From assembly GCA_903954065.1 (NCBI GenBank), contig CAJBME010000132.1, positions 1-52,349 of the forward strand: DNA of 52,349 nt. The letters run 5' to 3'. The DNA comes from an uncultured bacterium (lineage in GTDB: Bacteria; Verrucomicrobiota; Verrucomicrobiia; Verrucomicrobiales; V1-33). Positions 32,961-41,752 of this stretch are shown here, in pieces (position 1 is the first letter of the stretch; every line of letters starts with the position of its first letter). The notes beneath the pieces were generated by a model that worked only from the letters and a program-made list of their open reading frames with translations, made no database searches and was not told the DNA's origin. The position numbers and the translations under genes are program-made.

Positions 32961-35900
32961 CAGTAGCCCGGTTGGTTCTTGATGATGTCGAACAACCTCT
33001 GGGTGGCGGCCTTGTTCTTTTCCATAAGGGGATAGAGGGCGTTGAGCACCTGTCTGCCACGGGGGCCGTCGATGTCTTCCTTCCACCCGGCGGGAGCTTT
33101 TTCCCGCATAGTGAGGTCGATCTCCAGCGCGAGCGCGGCATGTATCTGGATCTCGATTGGACCATCCTCTTTTATTACTGATGAATAGGGATCCGCCAGG
33201 ATGATGGCAGATTGTTAAAGATGACTGTGGCCTCCGGCTTGCCATGCAGCACTGGGGGGACTCCGCTGGATGGAGTTTTCCCGACCATCTTTTTCACCAG
33301 CTCCTCGGCCTGCTTGAGAAACTTCTCGTAGGACTCCGCATCGTCGCGCTTCTGCTTGATGAGGTCTTCCAGCAGTTTGGAAATCTCCTCGTAGAACTTC
33401 GGGTCGGTAAGTTGGTCGCGGATGATGGTCTTGCGGACGTTGTTGATGATGCCCTCGGCGATGGCGTTATTCGAGAGCTTGCCCTTTTGGTTGAGCTTCC
33501 TAGCGATGGCATCGTGGATTCCGGTTTCGATGATCAGCTCTGTCAGCGACATCGAGCTCAGATTACCTAGGTCGAGGGCGTGGTCGGCTTGGATGTAGGT
33601 GTTGATGAGGTGGCGCATGTCCGCCTCGTAGGGCTTGATGTCCAGCTCCTCGCCGGAGTGCTTCTTGGTCGCGTCCCGGATGTCGGCGTAAAATTGGGTT
33701 TCTTTTGCCAGAGATTCGATCTCGGCGGGGGTGTAGCCGGCCTTGTCGAGATTCTGGACGATATCCGCGTAGGCGCGCAGGAAGATGGCGGACGCCTTGT
33801 AGAAGGAAATCCGGAGTGGCTCGCTTTCTGTCAGCGCGTTGGCATCCGAGGCATCCCCACAGAAGTAGCGGAGGAATTGCTCCTGCTCCCGCGGGGGAGG
33901 CACCGGAGTGCACAGGTAGTCGAGGGCCTCGCGGGCTTCCTCCAGTTTCTTTTTGCCCTCGAGGAGCCAATCCTTGACGATCACGTTGGCGTCGCCGCCG
34001 CAGGTCTCGGTGTCCAGTTCGTCGGAAGTGTAGACGGCGATGGAGTTCTGCACGTTTTCGAACAGCTCCTTGAAGTCCACGATGTGGCCGTAGTCCTTGT
34101 CGTCACCGTCGAGACGGTTGGTGCGGCAGATGGCCTGGAACAGGTTGTGATCCCGCATCTCGTTATCGAGGTAGATGTAGGTGCAGGAGGGGGCGTCAAA
34201 TCCCGTGAGCAATTTACTCACCACGATCAGTAACTTCAGGTTGGCCGGCTCTTCGATGAACCGCCGCTTCGTCTCATCCTCATACGCCTTGGTCGCCTGG
34301 CCGTGCTTGAGGACGTGCTGCGTGTAGGTGTCGAACTTGTAGCGCTCGTCGCTGTTGGCTGGTTCCCGAGCGATCGCGGAGGGATTCGGCTCGAAGGAGG
34401 TGATGATCCCGCAGAATGGGCCGAAGGGGGTGTTTTGGAATAAGCGGTAGTAGTGGCAGGCATCGTAGATGCTGGAGGCCACGAGGATGGCGGTGCCGCG
34501 GTCGTTGTTGAGGCGCGGCTGGACGCCGAAGTCATGGATGATGCTGGCCATGATGCGCTGCTTCCGCTCGCCGGCACTCATCAGCTCCTCCATGGTGGCC
34601 CAGCGCTTGCGCAGCACGGAACGCTGGTAGCCGTTGAGCCCCTTGGTGCTGCTTTCAAACCAATCGTCGATGGCCTTGTTCGAGGTCAGGCGCTGCGGCA
34701 CGTCGCGGGCTTCGTATTTGAGATCCAGCACCACCTTATCCTCCACCGCCTCATGGAACTTGTAGGTGTGGATGAAAGTGCCGAAGATTTCGCGGGTCGT
34801 TTCCCGGTCCTTGCGCAGCAGCGGCGTGCCGGTGAAGCCGATGAAGATCCCGCCCTCCAGCCAGCGCTTCATTTGTTTGTTCATTCCACCACCCTGAGTC
34901 CGGTGGCACTCGTCCACGAAGATGTAGAAGCGACCCTGGACCCGCGGTGGGGTCCCGGTGAGGTCGAGGTTGAACTTATGGATCAGCGCGCACATCAGCC
35001 GCGGCTGGGCGGCGATCAGCTTGCTCTCGAACTCCTGGCGCGAGGTGATGCGTGGCGAGGGGGATTCCGAGCTGATCACGTCGGCGTTGCGCATCACGCC
35101 TTCGATCTGTTTGTCGAGCTCGTCGCGGTCGGTGATGATGAGGACGCGGCCGTCTGGATCGTACTCCAGTAACCACTTCGCCAGCATGACCATGAGGATG
35201 CTCTTGCCGCTGCCCTGGGTGTGCCAGATGACACCCCCCTCCAGTTTCCGGATCCGCTCCTGGGCGGCCTTGAAGCCCTCGTATTGGTGCTTGCGCGGCA
35301 CCTTCTTCTGGCCGCCGTCAAAGAGGATGCAGTGGCGGATGATGTCGAGCAGGCGAGCCTGGTCGCACAGGGCAGCCAGCGAACCGTCGAGCAGGGATCC
35401 GGCGGACAGCGGCGTCTCCGGGTCCCGCATCTCTTTCCACTCCGTGAAGAACTTCTCCGGGGTGCCGGTGGTGCCGTAGCGCAGCCCTTGCGAGTCGTTG
35501 GCAGCGAAGACGAGCTGCACCGTGCTGAAGAAACCCATGTTGAAGATCGGCTCCTGGTTGGTGATAAGCTGGCGCACGCCGTCCGCCACCTCCACCGAGC
35601 TGCGCTTCAGCTCGATGACCACGGTGGCGATGCCGTTGAGGTAGACGACGAGGTCGGGGCGGCGTTCGTAGCCGCCCTTGAGGGTGACTTCCTCGGCGAT
35701 GGCGAAGTCGTTGTTCTCCGGGTGGGCCCAGTCGATCAGGTGCACGGTCTCGAACGCCCTGCCGGCGGCGATCTGCACCGGCACGCCGTAGCGCAGCAGG
35801 CGGTAGGTACGGAGATTCGCCTGATAGAGCGTGATGCCGGTGGCGTCGGCGGCAGTCTCCAGCTTCTGAAGGGCGGCGGAAATGTGGGCGCCTGAGTAGC

Positions 35901-36063
35901 CGCGTTTTCTCAGGTTGGCCTCCAGCAGCTCGCGTTCGATAGGGCGGTTGCCTGCCCGCTGGCTCCACTCCCCGAGGTAGCGGTAGCCGAGGCCCCCCGA
36001 CTCCGTGAAGCGTTTCACCACGCGGTTCTGCGTCTTGCGTTCGGAGCGGGGTTGTTCAGACAT
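32960..36063 (-). pseudogene. hsdR: Type I restriction endonuclease subunit R, frameshifted near the C-terminus
   Basis: The intact part is 962 residues (33175-36063). The nuclease domain has [10 protein letters not shown] and VVIELKRSS (Asp137, Glu151, Lys153). The translocase has Walker A TQGSGKS (282-288) and DECH (384-387), followed by the helicase motifs [15 protein letters not shown] and [11 protein letters not shown]. At about 33202-33204 one base appears to be missing. In the shifted frame, 80 further codons run to 32960 and encode an APAGWKED ... RLFDIIKNQPGY tail, as seen at the end of intact HsdR proteins. The present frame instead ends after eight wrong residues. The start overlaps rhuM by eight bases. 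Activity without the tail is uncertain. Confidence 0.85.
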
Positions 36064-37114
36064 CGGAATCTTTGGGCGGTTTGGGTTTTCTGGGGCGTGG
36101 CAGTTTCTTCAGTTCTTTGGCCGCCTGCTCGAACTCCGCATCGATCCGCTGCGGTTGGGCGTCCAGCAGCGCGCGATACCGCGCATATTCCAGCTCGGCC
36201 TTCGCTTTGGCGGTCTCGGCGGAAATCCTTCCCGCGTGGTCGAGCAGCTGGCGCCCGGAAATTTTCAGGAACTCATCCAGCTTCGTGATCCAGTCCTGCA
36301 TCGTCATCGGCTTGCGCTCCAGCGCCTGGAGTTCCGCGTATTCGATGTAGAGGTTCACGATGCGATTGAGCACTTGGAGCTCATCCTCCGTGAGGTAGTT
36401 CTTGGCCACGGCCACGTCGTCCTTCCGCACGATCCCGCCGGGCCTGGTCGTTTGCAGGCCCATGAATGGCTTTGCCGCATCCGCCCGCTCGGCGATGACC
36501 TCGGCGGCGGTGTGGCCGTGGGTCGCCCAGTGCATCTTGTTCTGCACTGCGGCGAAGAACCGCTGGGATTGCTCCGCGTCCGACGTGTAGTCCACACTTG
36601 TCGCGTAAATATCCAGCACCTTCAGGTAAAAGCGCCGCTCCGACGACCGGATGTCCCGGATGCGCTCCAGCAGCTCGTCGAAATAGTCCTTCTGGCCCTT
36701 ACCCGGCGGGTTCTTGAGCCGCTCGTCGTCCATGGTGAAGCCCTTCACCAGATACTCGCCCAAGCGTGCCGTGGCCCACTGGCGGAACTGCGTCCCCCGG
36801 TGGCTGCGCACCCGGAAGCCCACTGCCAAAATGGCTTCCAGACGGTAGTGCCGGAGCTTCCGCGAGACCTCGCGCCCGCCTTCAAGTCGAACTTGTAAGT
36901 AATCCTTACAAGTTGCCGTCTCGTCCAGTTCGCCCTCGGCAAAAATCCCCTTCAAGTGGAGAGTCACATTCTGCGGTGTGGTCTGGAACAGCTCGGCAAT
37001 CTGCGCCTGCGTCAGCCACAGCGTCTCGTTCTCAAGCCGGCATTGGAGGCGCGTCCGCCCGTCCTCCGTTTGGTAGAGGAGGATCCCGGATGTGGGCCAA
37101 GGCTCGTCGCTCAT
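36056..37114 (-). CDS. rhuM: RhuM family protein
   Basis: 352 residues. The N-terminal half has a winged-helix-like segment ([23 protein letters not shown]) and the highly conserved [21 protein letters not shown] motif (as [13 protein letters not shown] ... RGTQFRQWA) of the RhuM family; the C-terminal half is helical with coiled-coil character and a basic Pro-rich end. RhuM proteins are common beside type I restriction genes and on mobile elements, with an unproven role. It overlaps hsdS by four bases and hsdR by eight, so it is an integral part of the operon. It appears intact. Confidence 0.9.
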   Translation of the reverse strand: MSDEPWPTSGILLYQTEDGRTRLQCRLENETLWLTQAQIAELFQTTPQNVTLHLKGIFAEGELDETATCKDYLQVRLEGGREVSRKLRHYRLEAILAVGFRVRSHRGTQFRQWATARLGEYLVKGFTMDDERLKNPPGKGQKDYFDELLERIRDIRSSERRFYLKVLDIYATSVDYTSDAEQSQRFFAAVQNKMHWATHGHTAAEVIAERADAAKPFMGLQTTRPGGIVRKDDVAVAKNYLTEDELQVLNRIVNLYIEYAELQALERKPMTMQDWITKLDEFLKISGRQLLDHAGRISAETAKAKAELEYARYRALLDAQPQRIDAEFEQAAKELKKLPRPRKPKPPKDSDV

Positions 37115-38334
37115 GGCTTTACCTCAGGGGTGGCTTTGGAAACCAGTCTGGTCCTCCCGGTGAGGAGTTCCTGCATCATGCCCTGCTTGAGGGCGCGGGT
37201 CTTCTCCCGCCGCTGCTCCAGGGCGGCCAGCTCCGCGTCCATCTCGCTCAGGATGGAGGCGATGGCGGTTTGTTCGGGGAGGGGTGGCAGCTGGACTTCG
37301 TATTCCTTTCGGATGACGCTGGGATGAGCCTTGCTTTGGTAGTCGAAATTCTTGCGGCTGTGAAGGAGTTGAAGCTCGGCAGCAAAAAACCGACAATCTA
37401 TCTGCGAAGTGTCGACTCGCATGAATCCGCAGACGTTTGTGACGGAGAACCTGTGCTTCCGGCGATGGAAGAAATTGCCACCACCATCGACCGACCAGGT
37501 AATCAACTCCTCGTCGAACATGAAATAGCCGTAGCGACCGAATAAGCCGTCGTTATGAATGGACGACGAGTAGATGGGATAATCACCCGGCGTGCGGTCG
37601 ATATCCTTCTTCGAGATGACTTGTCCGCGGGAGAGCTTTACCAGCTTTAACTTTTCGAGTTCGGCGACAGTCTTCACCACCCACTCGCCCTTGAAGCCGG
37701 GGAGGCGGGTTTGGCCGGTGAGGAGCTGCTGCATGGCGGCCTGTTTGAGGTCGCGCTTCTTGGCGATGAGCCGGTCCAGTGCCCCCAGCAGCCCATCCAC
37801 ATCGCTCAACGCCGCCGCGATGGCGCGCTGCTCGGGGAGGGGTGGGAATTGTAACCGCAGCCCGGCCAGAGTCCTCTGGTTTAGATTGATCATCGTCGAC
37901 CCAACCGATGTCTCTTCGATTGCTGATATTGCGCGAGGACTTGAAATTACCCGTTGTAGGAAATTTATGTCCGTCGCCCCACCGCGAATGATCATTGAGC
38001 CAGTTCCGCACAACCAGCCCGCTTGCTCATTCATCACAACCGCACACCTTCCCATGTCACCGCGTCGTCCGATCACGATTTCGCCTGCTTTTAGCCTGAA
38101 ATCAGCAAGCGCCTTGGCCGCCTGTTCTGTAATGGTCATCGTTCGCGTCGGCTCGATGCGGCCATCAATGATATGCATCGGATTCACGATAGGGATTCCA
38201 TCGTCAGTATAGTCGGACTTGTGGAGTGCACTTCCAAACGGCCCCGTGCGAAACGATGCGCATTCGCCAAGTGGCTTCACCTCCCAATCCTCCGGGATCA
38301 CGCCGACCTCGGTCTGTTTGTAGCCGGTCTTCAT
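37111..38334 (-). CDS. hsdS: Type I restriction-modification specificity subunit S
   Basis: 407 residues with the two-TRD layout. TRD1 spans about 14-165, a conserved helix with PPLPEQRAIAAALSDVD about 164-210, TRD2 about 215-348, and the second conserved helix with PPLPEQTAIASILSEMD from 350. The two target-recognition domains each read one half of a bipartite DNA site. It overlaps DUF1016 and rhuM by ATGA junctions. The gene is open and full length, although its methyltransferase partner HsdM has lost its catalytic core. Confidence 0.95.
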   Translation of the reverse strand: MKTGYKQTEVGVIPEDWEVKPLGECASFRTGPFGSALHKSDYTDDGIPIVNPMHIIDGRIEPTRTMTITEQAAKALADFRLKAGEIVIGRRGDMGRCAVVMNEQAGWLCGTGSMIIRGGATDINFLQRVISSPRAISAIEETSVGSTMINLNQRTLAGLRLQFPPLPEQRAIAAALSDVDGLLGALDRLIAKKRDLKQAAMQQLLTGQTRLPGFKGEWVVKTVAELEKLKLVKLSRGQVISKKDIDRTPGDYPIYSSSIHNDGLFGRYGYFMFDEELITWSVDGGGNFFHRRKHRFSVTNVCGFMRVDTSQIDCRFFAAELQLLHSRKNFDYQSKAHPSVIRKEYEVQLPPLPEQTAIASILSEMDAELAALEQRREKTRALKQGMMQELLTGRTRLVSKATPEVKP

Positions 38335-39470
38335 AGCGGTTCGCCTCCTTCCAGGTCGTGGGTAATTTGTTCGAGGCGGGCTTTGAGTTCCTCCTTGGAG
38401 GGGAGGTAGAGTTGGTATTTGGAGGCGAAGATGTTGGCGTCCGGTGGCAGGGTGAGTTCGACGAGGGCGTCGTTTTTGCGGTGGCAGAGGACGATGCCGA
38501 TGGTGGGGAGTTCGTCGGGCAGCTTCACGTGGCGGTCGAAGTAGTTCACAACCATCTGCATCTGGCCGAGGTCCTGATGGGTGAGCTTGTCGCGCTTGAG
38601 GTCGATGAGGACGTAGCAGCGGAGCAGGCGGTTGTAGAAGACGAGGTCGACGAAGAAGTGGTCATTGTCGAAGGTGAAGCGCTTCTGGCGGGCCTCGAAG
38701 AGGAAGCCCTTCCCGAGTTCGAGGAGGAAGGATTCCAGTTGGTCGATGATGGCGGACTCCAGATCCTCTTCGGAATAGTGCGGGTGCTCGGTGAGGCCGA
38801 GGAACTCGAGGACGAGCGGGTTCTTGATGAGATCGGCGGCTTTTTCCACGACCTGGCCCTCGGTGGCGAGGCGGCGGATTTCTTCCTGGTCCCGGGAAAG
38901 GGCGAGGCGCTGGTAGAGGGAGGTGGCGATCTGGCGCTGGAGTTCGCGGACAGTCCATTGGTTGGCGGCGGCTTCGATTTCGTAGAAACGGCGCTCGGCG
39001 GTGTCGGCCAGCGTGAGCAGTTCGACGTAGTGCGACCAGCCGAGGGAAAAGCGGCGGATGAGATTTTCTAACGATTGAATGAGTTCCGCCGCGGTCTGAT
39101 GGGTGGGGGCCAATTCAACCGACGGTGTCGGTTGAATCCCGGAGGAAAGTGCCGGCTTGGCCCATTCGCCCGACGGTGTCGGTTGAATTGCCTCGTACTC
39201 GCGGTAGAACGACCGGTAGAGCCGGAGTCGGGTAGCGGAGACGCCTTTGATGCCGAAAGGTTTCAGTCTGGATGTCAGTGCTTCCATGAGGCCCGCGCCA
39301 TAAGCGGCCCGGTCCGCGCCGTTTTGCTCATACTCGACGATGTAGCGCCCGAAGAGCCAGTTCCGGACCACGAGGGTGAGATCCACCGCACGGACGGCCT
39401 GTTTTTGCATTTCCTCATGCGTCAGTCGGCAGAGTTCAACGAGGTGGTCGAAATTCATGGCATCGCTCAT
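38331..39470 (-). CDS. DUF1016 (YhcG-like) PD-(D/E)xK nuclease-domain protein
   Basis: 379 residues. The N-terminal DUF1016 domain (about 10-175; RNWLFGRYIVEYEQNG, GWSHYVELL) is interrupted at 95-125 by a duplicated IQPTPS(G/V)E segment. The C-terminal domain (about 235-350) has DLVFYNRLLRCYVLIDLKR (Asp275 and Asp290-Leu-Lys292), the nuclease core of YhcG-like proteins. Such proteins often accompany type I restriction loci. It overlaps both neighbours by four bases. It appears intact and may be a nuclease or a structural accessory. Confidence 0.9.
   Translation of the reverse strand: MSDAMNFDHLVELCRLTHEEMQKQAVRAVDLTLVVRNWLFGRYIVEYEQNGADRAAYGAGLMEALTSRLKPFGIKGVSATRLRLYRSFYREYEAIQPTPSGEWAKPALSSGIQPTPSVELAPTHQTAAELIQSLENLIRRFSLGWSHYVELLTLADTAERRFYEIEAAANQWTVRELQRQIATSLYQRLALSRDQEEIRRLATEGQVVEKAADLIKNPLVLEFLGLTEHPHYSEEDLESAIIDQLESFLLELGKGFLFEARQKRFTFDNDHFFVDLVFYNRLLRCYVLIDLKRDKLTHQDLGQMQMVVNYFDRHVKLPDELPTIGIVLCHRKNDALVELTLPPDANIFASKYQLYLPSKEELKARLEQITHDLEGGEPL
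39113..39137. repeat. Perfect 11-bp inverted repeat inside the DUF1016 gene
   Basis: ATTCAACCGAC and GTCGGTTGAAT flank a three-base GGT loop. A second, half copy of the right arm (CGACGGTGTCGGTTGAAT) occurs at 39171-39188. Both fall in the duplicated IQPTPS coding segment. Confidence 0.85.
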
Positions 39471-39811
39471 AGGGGTTCGCCTCCTTCGTTGAGGATAGCG
39501 AGGGAGGCGTGGTAGGAGAAGACGCGGTTGCGGCGTTGGCCGGTGAGTTCGCGGGCGATGCCGGCGGCGACGTGTTGGGCCATGGTCTTGTGGGCGGCGG
39601 GAAAGGTCATGGCGCTGAGTTGGCAGAGCTGGGGCAGGCTGAGGATGGGGCGTTGGCGCAAGGCGGCGAGGACGCGCAGGGCATGGGCGGCGCGGCGACC
39701 GGATGGTTGGATGCGGCGGGTGTCATCGTCGAAGAGGGTGACGAGGCGGCGGGCGGTATCGACGGCACCGAGGGCGGTGGTGTCGTAGTGGCCGGATGCG
39801 TTGCGATGCAT
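39467..39811 (-). pseudogene. C-terminal fragment of a Fic-family protein
   Basis: 114 residues corresponding to the helix DTARRLVTLFDDD, the winged-helix domain (RAAHALRVLAALRQRP ... LPQLCQLSAMTFPAAHKTM) and the C-terminal RRNRVFSYHASLAILNEG segment of Fic proteins. The catalytic HPFxxGNGR core and everything before it are missing, and only 51 bases separate this frame from the hsdM stop. It retains an ATG and an ATGA overlap with the DUF1016 gene, so a small winged-helix protein could still be made. I read it as a 5'-deleted fic gene that is probably a remnant. Confidence 0.75.
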
Positions 39812-39862
39812 GGTGCGAAACTTTAATAAGGGGAACCGCTCTTAAAGAAAAAGGTGATTTCT

Positions 39863-41434
39863 TTAATAAGCGCCCATTTTCTGAAGGTGGGCGGCGACCT
39901 TGGCCGCGAGTTGCCCGACCTCATCCACGATCTGCGGGAGCGGGGCGGCGTAGCGGTCGGCCAGCAGGCGGATGCGGCTGGTGAGGGTCTGGGAGACGCG
40001 ATCCAGCTCGCCCTGGATGGCGGCGGCGAGGGTGGTGAGCCATTTATCGTCCACCACGAGGGTCTGGATCTCGGACTCGGTAAGCTGCGGGTATTTCTGG
40101 CAGGCGAGCAAATCGAGCGTGGCCTCGGCCTCGCGGATGGCTTTTTTCAGGTCGGCTTCCTCGGTATTGAGCTGGAGCCATTGCTTGAGGACGGCGGCTT
40201 CTTCCTTCGCGTCCTTGTCGTTTCTGATCGCTTTGAGCCGGGCGTTGACCTCGGCCTTGTTGATCTTGTCCAAGGCCCCGAGGACGCCCTCTTCGCTGCC
40301 GTGCTCTTCCTCCAACTCGGCGAGGGTTGCGGTGGTGGCTTCGAGTTTTGCGAGGCTGGCCTCGATGGCCGCCTGCTCCTTGGCGAAATAGCGGGCGACG
40401 ATGAGGGGCTTGGGCACGAGGTCGCAGGCCCAGCCTTTGTCCTTGGTCTTGCCCTTCTTGTCGGTCTCCAGGATGCGAGAGGTTTTGGCCACCCAGCCAT
40501 CCGCGGCGATGAGGTAGCAGTCGTCTTGCATGGTGGCGCCCCAGTAGTCCAGGAGGTGCTGGTAGACGGCGTAGGGGTCGATGAGCAGCTGGCTCTCGGC
40601 GTGGTGCAGGAGGTTTTCCGAGAGGTCGTGGATGACTTGCTTTGGCAGACAGTCGACCTGGAGTTGGCGCAGGCTGAGGGAAGCCACCTGCCTCCACTTC
40701 ACGAAATGGGTCTCCAGACCGGCGATGAAGGCGCTGAACTCGGGGTGACCGTGGATGGTGGGCTTGAGCTGGGCGGCCTCGACGAGGAGGTCGTGGTAGC
40801 CGGGGCGGTTCGGCTGGAACAGGGCGGCGCGGAGGGCGGGGCAGATCTCCCAATACTCGTGGAGGGCATCGAGGTCCCGCGTGGGGATGCCGCCGTGGAG
40901 GTGGCCGCCGATGTCCTGGATGTCCTCGGCCTCCTGGGTATCGATGTAGCGGGGCAGGTTGAGGTTGAAGTCGTTCTTCTCGATCTCGTCATGCGGGATG
41001 TGGCGGGAGTAGCCGGGGTGTTCCTCGGCGTGGGTGAAGACGTCGACGATCTGGTGGAGGTCCCGCTCGCGAAGGCGGTTCTTGTTGCCGTCCTTGATGA
41101 AGCCCTTGGAGGCGTCGATCATGAAGATGCCTTTGCGGGCGGTGGCGTTCTCCTTGTCGAGGACGAGGATGCAGGCGGGGATACCGGTGCCGTAGAAGAG
41201 GTTGGCGGGCAGGCCGATGATGCCCTTGAGGGCGATCATGTCCTTGAAGCTGGAACCCGGCGGGATGGTCACCGGCGGGGCGAAGTCATCGGAGTCGCCG
41301 TATTTGTCGGAGACGTATTTAATGAACAGCATGAACAGGACGTAGTCCTTGTATTGGGAGGCATCCATGCCTCCGCGCAGCTCGTCGCAAGAGGCCCAGA
41401 GGGAGGAGTAGAGGTCGGATTTCTTGATGGCCAT
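39863..41434 (-). pseudogene. hsdM: Type I modification methyltransferase subunit M with internal in-frame deletion
   Basis: 523 residues from the ATG at 41434. Residues 1-70 are the HsdM N-terminal domain (SDLYSSLWASCDELRGGMD ... SSFKDMIALKG). They run directly into GIIGLPANLFYGTGIPACI, which in intact HsdM lies after the catalytic domain. The SAM-binding motif (DPTCGSGS type) and the NPPF motif are therefore absent, about 250-270 residues short. The rest (DASKGFIKDGNKNRLRERD onward, with a coiled coil near the end) is normal. The frame is preserved. The protein could still bind HsdS but cannot methylate DNA. Confidence 0.85.
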
Positions 41435-41752
41435 GAGGAAAGGGCGGAAAGGTAGAATAGGGATGGATAGTACTCTCCCTATCCAGATCCAAGACACTGG
41501 CAGGATGAACAAAGTCTGGCAAGGCGCAGTCGTTCGGTATATTCCTTTTACCTTAAACAGGTGAGATCGGCGCACCAGAGGAGTGCATCGCAAACTACTG
41601 CCCCATGCCCGCATGACCTACAAGCCTTCGGCAGTTTTGGGCCGGATCGCGCCCTGCCGGGGGATGGGGATCGGACTCGGAGCGAGCCGCACCTCACCCT
41701 CCTCCCGACCCACCGCTGGCGAAGCGGCCGTAGCGCCGATCCGGCGCTCGCA
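41435..41752. other. 318-base intergenic stretch between hsdM and pdxA
   Basis: Contains the right copy of the 38-bp direct repeat and the presumed hsdM promoter region. No gene is seen; an upstream in-frame extension of hsdM to 41614 runs through the repeat and is not conserved. Confidence 0.55.
41562..41599 (+). repeat. 38-bp direct repeat, right copy, bracketing the type I RM island
   Basis: Same orientation as 31741-31778 with one mismatch. It lies 127 bases upstream of the hsdM start. No integrase gene or tRNA end is attached to either copy. Confidence 0.9.

Noticed and set aside
33195..33210. Programmed ribosomal frameshift in hsdR
   Set aside because: No slippery heptamer, homopolymer or downstream pseudoknot is visible at the break, so simple mutation or sequencing error is preferred.
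32961..33245. N-terminal extension of the M48-type peptidase
   Set aside because: The extra 95 residues are an out-of-frame reading of the hsdR 3' end; the ATG at 32960 gives a normal-length family member.
39854..41455. A 533-codon open frame on the plus strand, antisense to hsdM
   Set aside because: It has the Val/Gly/Leu/Glu-rich composition of an antisense shadow of GC-rich coding sequence, and hsdM on the other strand is clearly recognisable.
31741..41599. Prophage or integrative element with att sites
   Set aside because: No integrase, transposase, phage structural gene or tRNA end is associated with either repeat, so only a bracketing repeat is claimed.
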